Source: Pseudaestuariivita rosea (GTDB taxonomy: Bacteria > Pseudomonadota > Alphaproteobacteria > Rhodobacterales > Rhodobacteraceae). Taken from it: a stretch of 64,000 nt of DNA. The position numbers and the translations under genes are program-made. The stretch spans positions 108,983 to 172,982 of the forward strand of contig NZ_JACNMP010000005.1 in assembly GCF_017592335.1 (NCBI RefSeq), written 5' to 3'. Under the pieces are notes generated by a model, which ran no database searches, was not told the DNA's origin, and saw only the letters and a program-made list of their open reading frames with translations. Position 1 is the stretch's first letter. Each line of letters opens with the position of its first letter. This document shows positions 54,485-63,292 of the stretch, in pieces.

Positions 54485-54930
54485 AGATATCTCTCCATCA
54501 AATGGATTGAAAATCAGAGTTCTTTTGCAGAGTGGATCGCGGCGTCAACCCACTGTGTTTATTTATCAATCCTCACGCGAATCTATGTGTCAACTTAAGC
54601 TTACAGGTAGTCATCTAAGGGTTGAAGTATGACTTTTTCTATTTCTGCAAACTAACTGTAAATAAAGCAGAATTCAGCCTATTGAGATTGATCGCAAGCA
54701 GGTATTCGCTGGTTAAACCTTACTCTGAATTTTTGTCATATATCACTTACACAGTGAGATTGAGGTTCTGTAATCACATATTAAATTACCCAACTTTGCT
54801 CCATGCAAAAGCCACACAATCAACTAAAGATAGTTCACCAAATGGCTTGCTTATCCAAGTGTTTTAGTACTCATGGCTGCAACCAGCCGCGATTATTCGC
54901 GGCTGAATTTCTTTTCTAATTGCCAATCCC
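54485..54930 (-). promoter_or_regulatory. AT-rich upstream region of the RTX operon
   Basis: A 446-base AT-rich stretch without a gene I can support. It presumably holds the RTX operon promoter. At its right end 54884-54905 is a perfect hairpin (CAGCCGCGA, TTAT, TCGCGGCTG) followed on the plus strand by AATTTCTTTT; it lies 26 bases past the stop of the next minus-strand gene and probably ends that transcript. Confidence 0.4.
54884..54905. terminator. Hairpin after the 57-residue gene
   Basis: CAGCCGCGA and TCGCGGCTG pair perfectly over 9 bp around TTAT. The T-run is on the plus-strand side; for the minus-strand gene ending at 54931 it is a 3' hairpin without a U tail. Confidence 0.55.
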
Positions 54931-55104
54931 TTATGACTTATTCTGATTATAGGCCGCCATCCTTGTCTGATATGAGATAGCACTTTCCCCGGGTTGTTGC
55001 GGGGAGGGTTGCCAGCCTTTCTGGGCCTCATCGCGGCCCTGATTGGTGGAGCCCGCGTGGGTGTTCTGGCCGTTGGTTTTGTAAGGATCGTTCGTATTGG
55101 TCAT
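54931..55104 (-). CDS. Small hydrophilic protein, 57 residues
   Basis: Starts at ATG 55104 with GAAAGGAG upstream. The sequence is Asn/Gln-rich and likely disordered (NDPYKTNGQNTHAGSTNQG ... AAYNQNKS). Family unknown. It is 40 bases downstream of the 391-residue exported protein gene and may share its transcript. Confidence 0.55.
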   Translation of the reverse strand: MTNTNDPYKTNGQNTHAGSTNQGRDEAQKGWQPSPQQPGESAISYQTRMAAYNQNKS

Positions 55105-55144
55105 CGTGAGCACTCCTTTCTGTTTGGCTCGGTGGGGTTGAGGC

Positions 55145-56320
55145 TTAGAGTTCCGGTGTGGTTGTGGCGGCCGCGTTGAGACGGGCCAGTGCGCGCGTGA
55201 TATCATCCTGGAGGTCTTTCCGCGCCTCGGACCACATTTCTGTGGCCAGTGCCTGGTGGTCAAAGAAGATCGCTTGGGCGTTTTCCAGACTACCATCCGC
55301 GCGGGCCAGGATGGTGTAATTCAGAGAATATCCGCAGCCATGACGGGGTTGCAGCATCGGTGTGAAGGCCCCGCTGCCCGCGCGGGCGCGACCACTGCTC
55401 AGAAACTCCAGCGCACTAAAGCGCATGGCCACCATGCGCCTTGGGCCGCTGCTTTGCACACGCCGTTGACAACGCTCCAGAACAGTACCTGTGGCAAGTT
55501 GCCCTTCTCGGTCAAAGTGCCAGTTATAGGACTTGCGCCGGTTGCTTGTGTCTTGATCAGCGGGAGTGCCATAGGTGGTGATCAGTGCCGTGGTAAAAGC
55601 CTCTGTGGTTGGCGCGTTTAGCGGGGATGGCGCATAAAACCGCGTGATCGCCATCACACCTGCATTGGCATCGCCGGGCACATGATATAACGCCAGATTG
55701 TCTTGGCTGTAATCGCGGAACTCACTCTCGGCATAGGGCACGGTGATCTGACGGTAGCGCCCGTCGAGTTGCCGCGCCCCCTGAACCACACGGCGGGAGG
55801 ATTTGGCGATACTGATGCTGCCACCCTCAGGCACGAACCGGTCCAGATCCCCCAAGGGCGTGCCCAGGGTCACCCCGCGAATGGCGGGGTCTGGAAAGAT
55901 GCGGGTCATATGGGGCGGCCCGTTGACCTGGATCAGCTGCCCCTTTGTGCCTTGCCATTGGTCCACCAGTTCCAGGGTGAGGCTAGCCTCTGTTGTCTGC
56001 AGCACCATCTGATCATTGCGACAATTGCCATTGCGGTCCTTGATGACAAAGGCTGGGAACTGTCCCGCCTCTGATCCCTCGGGCGCGATCACATAGTCAC
56101 AATTGACGGTCAGGCGTTTGACATTGAGCAGCGCGCCTTGATCTGTGACCTGCAAGCTCAGATCCAGATGCCCGCCGATGCCACTGGTCTTCACACGGCC
56201 CTCCCAGTGCCCCTCAATCTCATCAAGCGTTTGAACGGGCCGTTCGGCCTCCGCCAGACCAAGCATCATGGCAAGGCTGAGGGCACTCAGGGCGGGGGTG
56301 AGAACGGGATGTGCAAGCAT
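55145..56320 (-). CDS. Exported hypothetical protein of the island
   Basis: A 391-residue protein starting at ATG 56320 with AAAGGA upstream and a signal peptide (VLTPALSALSLAMMLGLAEA). Beta-rich sequence follows (IEGHWEGRVKTSGIGGHLDL, an FABP/lipocalin-like strand pattern), with Cys pairs (VNCDYV, NGNCRND). The family is not recognised. The start lies next to 18-bp palindromes shared with the divergent resolvase gene. Confidence 0.6.
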   Translation of the reverse strand: MLAHPVLTPALSALSLAMMLGLAEAERPVQTLDEIEGHWEGRVKTSGIGGHLDLSLQVTDQGALLNVKRLTVNCDYVIAPEGSEAGQFPAFVIKDRNGNCRNDQMVLQTTEASLTLELVDQWQGTKGQLIQVNGPPHMTRIFPDPAIRGVTLGTPLGDLDRFVPEGGSISIAKSSRRVVQGARQLDGRYRQITVPYAESEFRDYSQDNLALYHVPGDANAGVMAITRFYAPSPLNAPTTEAFTTALITTYGTPADQDTSNRRKSYNWHFDREGQLATGTVLERCQRRVQSSGPRRMVAMRFSALEFLSSGRARAGSGAFTPMLQPRHGCGYSLNYTILARADGSLENAQAIFFDHQALATEMWSEARKDLQDDITRALARLNAAATTTPEL

Positions 56321-56355
56321 CAAGGGGATCCTTTTTTGAGCGGTGGCGCGGGCTT

Positions 56356-56373
56356 CAAAAGGGATCCCTTTTG
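56356..56373. promoter_or_regulatory. 18-bp palindrome, copy 1
   Basis: CAAAAGGGATCCCTTTTG, perfect palindrome; an identical copy is at 56474-56491 and a degenerate one (AAGGGGATCCTTTT) at 56322-56335. All lie between the divergent exported-protein and resolvase genes. Confidence 0.7.
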
Positions 56374-56473
56374 ATAGGGCTAGCATATCCGCTTCGCTTT
56401 TGTCCCCGGTGCCTGGTTTTCCACAGTTTTTTCGGCGGAGTTGGGCCGTTCAACACCCCACTCACGGCGGTTT

Positions 56474-56491
56474 CAAAAGGGATCCCTTTTG
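56474..56491. promoter_or_regulatory. 18-bp palindrome, copy 2
   Basis: Identical to copy 1, 118 bases away and 18 bases upstream of the resolvase start. The pair may be resolvase binding sites (res-like), or operators for the divergent genes. Confidence 0.7.
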
Positions 56492-56509
56492 GAAAGAGGA
56501 AAATGCGCC

Positions 56510-57139
56510 ATGATTAAAGATTGCGTGATGTATGAATCGGTTCAGACTTTGAGAATGGGCAAACGAAAGCCAGCAGGTCGAAAGATTGGGTATGTGCGTG
56601 TTTCAGACGCGGATCAGTCAGAAGATTTGCAGATTGATGCGCTGAAAGATGCGGGTTGTGTTAAGCTGTACAAAGATCACGGTGTATCCGGTGCCCAACG
56701 GCATCGCCCAGGATTGCAGGCGATGCTGAATGATCTGATCGCCGGGGACACACTCACAGTCTGGAAACTGGATCGGCTGGGCCGTTCGACATTGCATCTC
56801 ATGACGATCCTAGAGGACCTGCAAAAACGCGGCATTCACTTTCACGCAATTACTCAGGGAATCGATACATCAACGGCCGTGGGCCGGATGATCTTTGGCC
56901 AGTTGGCGGTCTTTGCGGAATATGAGCGTAGCCTGATCAGCGAGCGCACCAAGGCGGGGATGCGGGCCGCCAAACGCCGTGGGCAGAGCATTGGACGCAC
57001 GCGCATGATCACCGCCGATGAAGCACGTGCCCATGCCAAACGCATCGACAGTGGCGCTATCACATTGCGTGATCTGGCCCGACAGTTGGATGTTTCACAA
57101 CAAACCCTGGCCCGGGCCATTCACGGGGTGCGGCGCTAA
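56510..57139 (+). CDS. Serine resolvase/invertase family recombinase
   Basis: A 209-residue small serine recombinase. The catalytic Ser is in IGYVRVSDADQ; DTLTVWKLDRLGRST carries the conserved Arg residues; the E-helix region AVFAEYERSLISERTKAG follows; the C-terminal helix-turn-helix is ITLRDLARQLDVSQQTLARA. The start could be ATG 56510 or a later ATG at 56555. It acts as a resolvase of multimers or an invertase, probably at the palindromes just upstream. Confidence 0.88.
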   Translation: MIKDCVMYESVQTLRMGKRKPAGRKIGYVRVSDADQSEDLQIDALKDAGCVKLYKDHGVSGAQRHRPGLQAMLNDLIAGDTLTVWKLDRLGRSTLHLMTILEDLQKRGIHFHAITQGIDTSTAVGRMIFGQLAVFAEYERSLISERTKAGMRAAKRRGQSIGRTRMITADEARAHAKRIDSGAITLRDLARQLDVSQQTLARAIHGVRR

Positions 57140-57195
57140 CAGGTTTGTGCGCAGTTTATGAGCCAATGGTCTTCACGCAGCAATACATACACGGT

Positions 57196-58209
57196 CTACA
57201 ACAGCTCAATCTTGCGCCCCGCATAGGGATCATATTGCGAAGGCGGTGGTGTCCCAATAGCATGGATGATGCTGTTGATCCAAACCACGATTTCGGCGGA
57301 ATGATATTTATTGACCAGATAAGGTAAGTCTTCGCCCCAAGGACCATAGGTGAGACGCAGCGCCATCAATCCGGTGCTGATATCAAAAAAATCGTTCTTG
57401 AGCCCTTCGCTTGACTGTATCGAGTATCCGACCTGCATACCATCACTAAAAGCACGGTCATAACGTTTGCCGCGCACATAGATTGCATCCTCATTGACGG
57501 TGATCTGCAATTGAATGCGTGTCATAAAATAAGCAATGACAGGCAAAGTGAGCAGCACAGCCGTTGTCCAGAACATTCCCGTCAACACATAAGGCCAGAA
57601 ATTCGGGTCCCACCGGGCATTGCCGCTGCGGTTCTCGAAATTCTCCCACCCGATCACAGCCCCAAGAATAGGACCGCCGACAATGGCAAAGATGGACAAA
57701 GCCACGGGTGCAAACCAATACCAGAACCGGATCACCGCTTTGATATAGAGTACGGCCTGATCATCGTTTTGCTTGCTCAAAGACGTGCCTTTGGGGGTTT
57801 TCCGAACGGGCTGAGAGGGCGTGAAGTATCCCGGTTGGCGCACGGGTTCTAGTGTGACGGGTTCAGATAGGATTTCCGTCTCGCCACCACTCTCATCTGT
57901 CTCACTGCTTTGGGGCTGCTGCGTTTTCTTTTCCTCTTTTGGATACCAGAACCAAGACAGAAACGACCAGCGTTTGGACAGATGGAAGGTGCCCCATATC
58001 AACAAACCCCATATCACTGGGAAGCGCAGAAAAGACTGTCCCCACCACCAGTCCCATCTTTGTGGAAAAATAGCGAAGGCAATCTCGTTCACAATCAGAT
58101 ATGCAACCATGCCAAGAACAAAGAGCCCAAGCACAGTGAGAGTTGCAAAGAGCGGTTCGGTTTTGAAGACGGTTTTCATCTGCCAGAAAAAACGCAGGAC
58201 AGGTTTCAT
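57196..58209 (-). CDS. Membrane protein of the transfer region
   Basis: A 337-residue membrane protein with two N-terminal helices (about residues 20-45 and 58-75), a hydrophilic loop rich in Glu/Pro/Ser (95-150), and two more helices (about 165-190 and 210-235). A C-terminal soluble part has IQLQITVNEDAIYVRGKRYD. Not recognised; such proteins often accompany coupling-protein genes on mobilisable islands. Confidence 0.65.
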   Translation of the reverse strand: MKPVLRFFWQMKTVFKTEPLFATLTVLGLFVLGMVAYLIVNEIAFAIFPQRWDWWWGQSFLRFPVIWGLLIWGTFHLSKRWSFLSWFWYPKEEKKTQQPQSSETDESGGETEILSEPVTLEPVRQPGYFTPSQPVRKTPKGTSLSKQNDDQAVLYIKAVIRFWYWFAPVALSIFAIVGGPILGAVIGWENFENRSGNARWDPNFWPYVLTGMFWTTAVLLTLPVIAYFMTRIQLQITVNEDAIYVRGKRYDRAFSDGMQVGYSIQSSEGLKNDFFDISTGLMALRLTYGPWGEDLPYLVNKYHSAEIVVWINSIIHAIGTPPPSQYDPYAGRKIELL

Positions 58210-58224
58210 GGGGACGGCCTCACA

Positions 58225-58461
58225 TCAGATCAAAAAGAGAGATTGAACCAAAGGGACTTGAGAAAAACTATTCAAGATCATGCCAATGCATCGTGGTAGG
58301 TCAAGCGATTCGAAGCGTCGTAAATTATATTTCTGACACTTCTGATCATTGCCAATGGTGATGCATTGGATGTCGGTCAGTTCAATAAATCTATCTTTGA
58401 ACAACAACTTTGGGTTGCTGAATCGCTCAGATGCTGAAACGATCCTTTGCAGTAGAGCCAA
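58225..58461 (-). CDS. Possible small protein (weak)
   Basis: A 78-residue frame starting at TTG with no ribosome site, ending 15 bases before the membrane protein gene. An ATG in another frame just upstream reads MTEKRRQKYL and would join this frame after a one-base change, so a frameshifted gene is possible. No homology seen. Confidence 0.25.
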   Translation of the reverse strand: MALLQRIVSASERFSNPKLLFKDRFIELTDIQCITIGNDQKCQKYNLRRFESLDLPRCIGMILNSFSQVPLVQSLFLI

Positions 58462-58547
58462 GGTATTTCTGTCTTCTTTTTTCGGTCATGGCGATGTGAT
58501 GAGTGCCAACTGATTTCAACCGCCCTCAAGCATTGCAAAGGACCTCC

Positions 58548-60062
58548 ATGCAATTCAATGACCTTCCCCGCGGTCTGCCCGAAACACCGGCTGCCTTCGA
58601 CAAAGCCCCGCGCGCCCTTTGGGTGGCCCCCGATGTTTTGAATGACAGTGATGACTGGCGCTACAGCTCAGAAAAAGTCTTTCTGGGACAAAGTGGTGAC
58701 GGTTTCATCGGCACCCAGGACAACCGCCATCTTTTGACCATTGCAGGATCGCGCGCGGGCAAAGGCACCTCGGCCATCGTGCCCAACCTGTTGCTTTATC
58801 CTGGATCCGTCGTTGTGCTGGACCCCAAAGGCGAGAACGCCAGCCTGACCGCCGAGCGCCGGGGCAAAGGCCGTGGGATCAAGGACGGCGGGTTGGGCCA
58901 TGAGGTCTATGTGATTGATCCCTTTGGTGTGGCCGATGTGGATGAGGCCTATCGCGCGGGGTTTAACCCGCTGACCGATCTTGATCCGCTGTCAGATGAT
59001 TTCGTCGATGATTGCGATGCCATTGCAGATGCCCTGATTGTCGAAGAGGACAAAGGCGCCAACCGCTATTTCTATGATGCGGCGCGTCTTGTGCTGCGCG
59101 GCTATATTGCCTTTGTCGCCGCCCATCCGGAGATCAACGACAAGTCTCTTCTGGAAGTAAAGCGCTTGCTTTTCGCCCAAAGGGTCGTTGGACCCGAGGA
59201 CGAAGACCAAAGCCCAGAAGTACCCAACGTCAATGATCCCAACCTGACCCTCGATCAGGTCAATGCACTGATGAGCAGCACGGCAGAGTTTGCCCATGGC
59301 ATTCCCTTTGAAGCGGCCTCCACCCTGTCCAGTCTGGGCAGCCGTGAGTTTGGCAGTGTCATGTCCACCGTGCGCAATCAGATCGCCTTTCTGTCCCCCA
59401 GACCCATGGCGCGCACCCTTTCTGCGGTCACCCGCGCCCCGGACCTCAAACGTTGGAAACAGGGACACCAATCGGTCTATCTCTGTTTGCCTGCGGGGCG
59501 TCTGCATCGACATTTCCGGTTTTTCCGGCTCTATATCAACCGTCTGATGAGCGCGATTGAGGCTGATAAGACGCTGCCCCAAATCCCCGCCTTGATGATC
59601 CTTGATGAGATGCATGTGCTGGGTCATATGAAATCTCTGGAAATGGCAGCCGGTCTTGTAGCGGGCTTTGGCGTGCGTATCTGGTCGTTTTTTCAGGACC
59701 TCTCACAGCTGCGCCAGATTTACGGCGACCGGTGGGAGACCTTTCTGGGCAATGCCGGGATTTTTCAGACCTTCGGGCTGAATGATCTGGGCTCGCTCAA
59801 ATATGTCTCAGAGCGCCTGGGCCAATCGGCCATGCTGAAGGTCTCCCATGGGGAACAGAGTATGACCCAGGCGGCCTCAGGCTTTACCGGACAATCGAAA
59901 AGCATTGATGCGATCCCGCTGCTGACGCCCGATGAGGTCGCGGCGTTTTTCTCACGCCAGTCGGACAATCAACTGATCCTTTATCCAGGCACCAGTGCAC
60001 TGTTTCTCAAACGGGTGCCCTATATGGACGACTATTTTAAGGACACGCGCCCAAAGGAGTAA
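58548..60062 (+). CDS. VirD4/TraG-type conjugative coupling protein
   Basis: A 504-residue T4SS coupling ATPase. Walker A is AGSRAGKGTSAIVPN, followed by VVLDPKGENASLTAERR. Walker B is LMILDEMHVLGHM, followed by GVRIWSFFQDLSQLRQIYG, a strong VirD4/TraG signature. No N-terminal membrane helices are obvious, so it may be the soluble form typical of mobilisable elements. AAAGGA precedes ATG 58548. It links relaxase-DNA substrates to a type IV secretion channel, none of which is encoded in the window. Confidence 0.9.
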   Translation: MQFNDLPRGLPETPAAFDKAPRALWVAPDVLNDSDDWRYSSEKVFLGQSGDGFIGTQDNRHLLTIAGSRAGKGTSAIVPNLLLYPGSVVVLDPKGENASLTAERRGKGRGIKDGGLGHEVYVIDPFGVADVDEAYRAGFNPLTDLDPLSDDFVDDCDAIADALIVEEDKGANRYFYDAARLVLRGYIAFVAAHPEINDKSLLEVKRLLFAQRVVGPEDEDQSPEVPNVNDPNLTLDQVNALMSSTAEFAHGIPFEAASTLSSLGSREFGSVMSTVRNQIAFLSPRPMARTLSAVTRAPDLKRWKQGHQSVYLCLPAGRLHRHFRFFRLYINRLMSAIEADKTLPQIPALMILDEMHVLGHMKSLEMAAGLVAGFGVRIWSFFQDLSQLRQIYGDRWETFLGNAGIFQTFGLNDLGSLKYVSERLGQSAMLKVSHGEQSMTQAASGFTGQSKSIDAIPLLTPDEVAAFFSRQSDNQLILYPGTSALFLKRVPYMDDYFKDTRPKE

Positions 60063-60084
60063 ATCACCAACCCCAAAGGTCAGA

Positions 60085-60796
60085 TCAGTCCCAGTCAATC
60101 TCCTGGTTCTGCTGTAGCTCTTGGGTTCTCTTTTGAGCCTGACGATAGGCTTTGGCATAGGCCTTCTCAGCTGAAACAGATGCATCGGTCTCTTTTGGTG
60201 GGACCGCTGCATCTGTTTCCCGGCTTTGATCCGACAAAGCGCCTCGAATGCAGTCCTGCATCAGGCCATAGTCTGCATCATTTGACCGGATGGAGGCGGC
60301 AATCCAGTCTTTGGTATCGATCTGCGTCAGATCGATGGGATGGCCTGCTTTTTCCGCCAATTGCTTGAGATACTGCATCTGGGTGCGCCCATTGCCCTCA
60401 CGAAAGGGATGGGCGTGATTCAGATCGCCAATCAGCTCCCCTGCCTGTTGCGCAAAGGCCTCCGGGGATGTGCCCTGCAAATAGTTGGAGGCGACAATGC
60501 GTTTATGGATATCGTTGATTCCAGTCTCAATGAATTGGCGCGGCATGAACTGCGTCGGCCCTTTGCTGATTTCCAACTGACGGGTTTCTCCCGCCCAATC
60601 CATAGACATCCTGAAACAGATGGTGATGGATGGCCTTCAGATGCGCGAGATCGAAATCCCCTGTGGGGCAGCCTTTCTCGATCCGATCCGCAACAAATTC
60701 ACGTTCATAATAGTCGAGTTGTTTTGCATCGCGAAGATCGAGCTTATTGCGCAGAACGCGGTAATCGGGCGGATAACAATAAATCTCGTCCGTCAT
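60085..60796 (-). pseudogene. Fic-domain toxin gene, broken by a one-base frameshift
   Basis: The first frame (ATG 60796) reads HHHLFQDVYG and then runs off; shifting by one base at about 60600 the second frame reads DWAGETRQLEISKGPTQF and continues through the Fic motif HPFREGNGRT. The intact form would be HLFQDVYDWAGETRQLE, so one base (an extra C on the plus strand near 60600) is inserted. Fic enzymes transfer AMP to target proteins such as gyrase. The tail ends YAKAYRQAQKRT...IDWD, shared with the gene at 61096. The start overlaps the antitoxin by ATGA. A sequencing error cannot be excluded. Confidence 0.85.
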
Positions 60797-61014
60797 TCGG
60801 GTTGACGGGCAGCAGCAGCTGCCGCGTGGGCCCGTTGCCTGATATAGTCTGTACGCTGTTCATCGCTCCAACGTTCCCGTTGAAACATCTCAAACATCGC
60901 TAGTTGGTCCTCATCAAGCGGATTGTTTTCGATCTTTTGCAGATGCACCGCTTCCAAAAAGCGCTCGCGCCGCGCTTGGATTTCTTCGTCTGTTAAAGGA
61001 GGTTGTTCAGTCAT
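60793..61014 (-). CDS. VbhA-like antitoxin of the Fic toxin
   Basis: A 73-residue helical protein overlapping fic by 4 bases. AVHLQKIENNPLDEDQLAMF and RWSDEQRTDYI follow the VbhA/class I Fic antitoxin pattern, whose inhibitory motif is S/T-x3-E-G/N. Here E-N is present, but Leu stands where Ser/Thr is expected. The toxin is broken, so selection on the antitoxin may be relaxed. Confidence 0.6.
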   Translation of the reverse strand: MTEQPPLTDEEIQARRERFLEAVHLQKIENNPLDEDQLAMFEMFQRERWSDEQRTDYIRQRAHAAAAAARQPE

Positions 61015-61095
61015 GACTAAGTATAGCACAGTGGTAGGTTTTTGTGGGAATTTTCTTTTTGAAATAGGTAGTTATCGATGCCGCCACAGCTGCCA

Positions 61096-61542
61096 TCAAT
61101 CCCAATCCAAACCCTGTTCGCGCTGCACCGCAATCGTCCGATCCCGCGCCCGGCGAAACGCCTTAGCGTACTCAGTTTGAGAGGGTTGCGGGTCTTCAGG
61201 TTCGGCCTTCTCTGCAGCCGTATCGCCTGCGCCTTTCGCTTCCTCTTCTGAGATATAGCGATATTCGTTGTAGAATGCCTCCACCTCAGAATCATTCGGA
61301 TCAATTGCTGTCGGTCTGGTGTCTTCAGGTGGGGTTCGGTCTTGCGTGTTGGCTGTCGGTTCAGGCGGTTCGTCAAATTCCATTGTGACGCGCACGACTC
61401 GCGAGGTGCCTGTGGGAGAAAAAGACAACCCCGCCGGTTCTCGTCCCATGTGACCACCAGGCGCTTTGTCCTTTGATTTTGCGTATTTGGGCCGGAAGTC
61501 AGGAGATGTGTTGTCCTTGACGCCTTTGTCATCATCATCCAT
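61096..61542 (-). CDS. Unknown protein with a Fic-like C-terminal tail (candidate T4SS cargo)
   Basis: A 148-residue mostly disordered, acidic protein, AGGTGAG before ATG 61542. The N-terminal part contains GREPAGLSFSPTGTSRVVRV and the middle EVEAFYNEYRYISEEEA. The last 24 residues begin YAKAFRRARDRT and end LDWD, nearly matching the Fic tail. No enzymatic motif is visible. The shared tail beside a coupling protein suggests a translocation signal. Confidence 0.65.
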   Translation of the reverse strand: MDDDDKGVKDNTSPDFRPKYAKSKDKAPGGHMGREPAGLSFSPTGTSRVVRVTMEFDEPPEPTANTQDRTPPEDTRPTAIDPNDSEVEAFYNEYRYISEEEAKGAGDTAAEKAEPEDPQPSQTEYAKAFRRARDRTIAVQREQGLDWD

Positions 61543-61593
61543 GTCTCACCTATGGGCAGCCACAGCCGTTGATTGAAGCCTAGCAGGTCTCAG

Positions 61594-61920
61594 TCAGATG
61601 TCCACGAATTCTGCAGGATGCGCCGCACCGCACCAGCCCGGTCTCGGCAAACCATTCTTTTCCCGCCAGAGGTAGGTTGTACGAACGCAATCTTCCATCC
61701 ACCGGTGGCGACAGCCATCTTCAGGTCGTCTTTTCAGTTCGGCATCAACCAGATATTTCGCGATATTGCCTTTTTGATCCGCCTCCAGCCAATCGAGATA
61801 AGCCCAATTGATCCGCGACATCTGAATTGTCAGATCTTCTCCAAATGGCCCAGTGACGATACGCCCCACCTTCTCAAATGGGTCTTCGTCAAAATGATCC
61901 CACCATGTCTCTTCTGTCAT
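61594..61920 (-). CDS. Hypothetical protein of the mobilisation operon
   Basis: A 108-residue Trp-rich protein (TWWDHFDEDPFEKVGRIVTG, WLEADQKGNIAKYL, CRHRWMEDCVRTTYLWREK). A TATAAT box lies 6 bases upstream of its ATG, hinting at a very short or leaderless transcript. No family recognised. Follows the relaxase on the same strand. Confidence 0.55.
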   Translation of the reverse strand: MTEETWWDHFDEDPFEKVGRIVTGPFGEDLTIQMSRINWAYLDWLEADQKGNIAKYLVDAELKRRPEDGCRHRWMEDCVRTTYLWREKNGLPRPGWCGAAHPAEFVDI

Positions 61921-62002
61921 AACCTATTATACAAAATCTGCACCTCCAGCGTCAAATTTATGTTTCTCATCAGAAGGTTATCCCACGAATATGCCGAACG
62001 CT

Positions 62003-63292
62003 TTAAGATATCTCAAAGCCACGATCCCGCCGTCGTTCCATCCTCTGTGCCCGCGCCTGATCCATGGCTTGGGCATAACCAGATTTCATCCGCAGAACCG
62101 CGCTGATATCGCGCGCCAATGTGGCCTGTTCGCGTTTTTGCACATCGCGCAGTTGGATGAACCGTTGCTGCAATTCACGCCGATCCTGCATCTGATCGAC
62201 AACTAGCTGATCCCGTTGGGCCTGATCGCGTTTGGCACAGTGATAGGCCTCCAAAGCATTCTGATCTCGGGTCTTGCGGGCCGTGCCTGTAAAACGATCG
62301 AAGAGACCGCGCAATCCGCCATTAAGGCGTTCAGATCGGGCCTTGGCCTCTGCCCGCCAGCGCTTTTGCTGTTTGGAGTGCAAGCGCTGACGTTCGGCAC
62401 GGTGTTGAGCGATGATGTCTGTTTTCTCCTGCAGCAGCGGCTCCGCGTCTTTGCGATGTTTGGCTTTCACTTGCGCAATATAGCCCCGCATCTGATCGGT
62501 GACTTTGCCTTTGATCTCTGCTTGGCGCTCACTGACCGAAGGGAGTTGATCCGGACTGCCCAGCCTCTCTTTGACCTCTTTCGCTTTCAAGCCTGTCCAG
62601 CGGGGCAGTGAATACACCGTGCACTGAATATCCAAAGCGACAAACCCGCGCCGATCGCCTTTGGCGAGGAAATAGCCACGCTCTTCCAGGGCATTCTGTA
62701 GGCCCTTGAGACTGTCGGATCGGTCCCACGCCTTGCGGAAAAGCTGTTTGATCTCCCGTGGATCAAGATCAAGCCGCTTGGCCTGTTGCCATTCGGCCAG
62801 CGTGAAGTTCAAGGGACTCTTGCCGCCATGGGTTCTGAGACCATCGGGCAGGTCCCAGCCATGATCGAGATAAAGCTCTTTCGACAGCGCCATAAGTTTG
62901 CGCTTGAAATGCGGCAGGTTGATCGCCCGCAGATGCGCGGGATCAATCCGCGACCAGACCACATGGGCATGGCGCCGTCCTTCTTTCTCATGCAGGATCA
63001 CCGCCCGCGGTTGGCCAGTGAGGCCCAGGTGCTCTTCCGCGCGATCTGCCGCTGTCAGGAAATCCTGTTCAGAGGCGATATGATTTTGCGGGGGGTTAAG
63101 ACTGAGCGAGAACATGAATTGCTGACAACGGGTGGCTTTCGAAATGGCATGGGTTTCCAACAAAGCACCGTGCAAGCGATCCGAGACGAATCCTCTCAAC
63201 TCTAGGATGTTAACATGATCATTGTCACGTGTATTCGTCAGGTGATCCGCCAAAGCAGACGCCCCAGCCCGTTGTGAACCCTTGAGGATCAT
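62003..63292 (-). CDS. Relaxase/mobilisation nuclease (MobA/VirD2-like)
   Basis: A 429-residue relaxase. The metal-binding H motif is HEKEGRRHAHVVWSRID. The N-terminal domain to about residue 250 is nuclease-like; the C-terminal part is a long charged coiled-coil (QRDQLVVDQMQDRRELQQRF). The tail ends YAQAMDQARAQRM...GFEIS, similar to the tails of Fic and the 148-residue protein. ATG 63292 overlaps the mobC stop (ATGA). It nicks the transfer origin, expected near 63.8 kb, and pilots the strand through the T4SS. Confidence 0.88.
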   Translation of the reverse strand: MILKGSQRAGASALADHLTNTRDNDHVNILELRGFVSDRLHGALLETHAISKATRCQQFMFSLSLNPPQNHIASEQDFLTAADRAEEHLGLTGQPRAVILHEKEGRRHAHVVWSRIDPAHLRAINLPHFKRKLMALSKELYLDHGWDLPDGLRTHGGKSPLNFTLAEWQQAKRLDLDPREIKQLFRKAWDRSDSLKGLQNALEERGYFLAKGDRRGFVALDIQCTVYSLPRWTGLKAKEVKERLGSPDQLPSVSERQAEIKGKVTDQMRGYIAQVKAKHRKDAEPLLQEKTDIIAQHRAERQRLHSKQQKRWRAEAKARSERLNGGLRGLFDRFTGTARKTRDQNALEAYHCAKRDQAQRDQLVVDQMQDRRELQQRFIQLRDVQKREQATLARDISAVLRMKSGYAQAMDQARAQRMERRRDRGFEIS

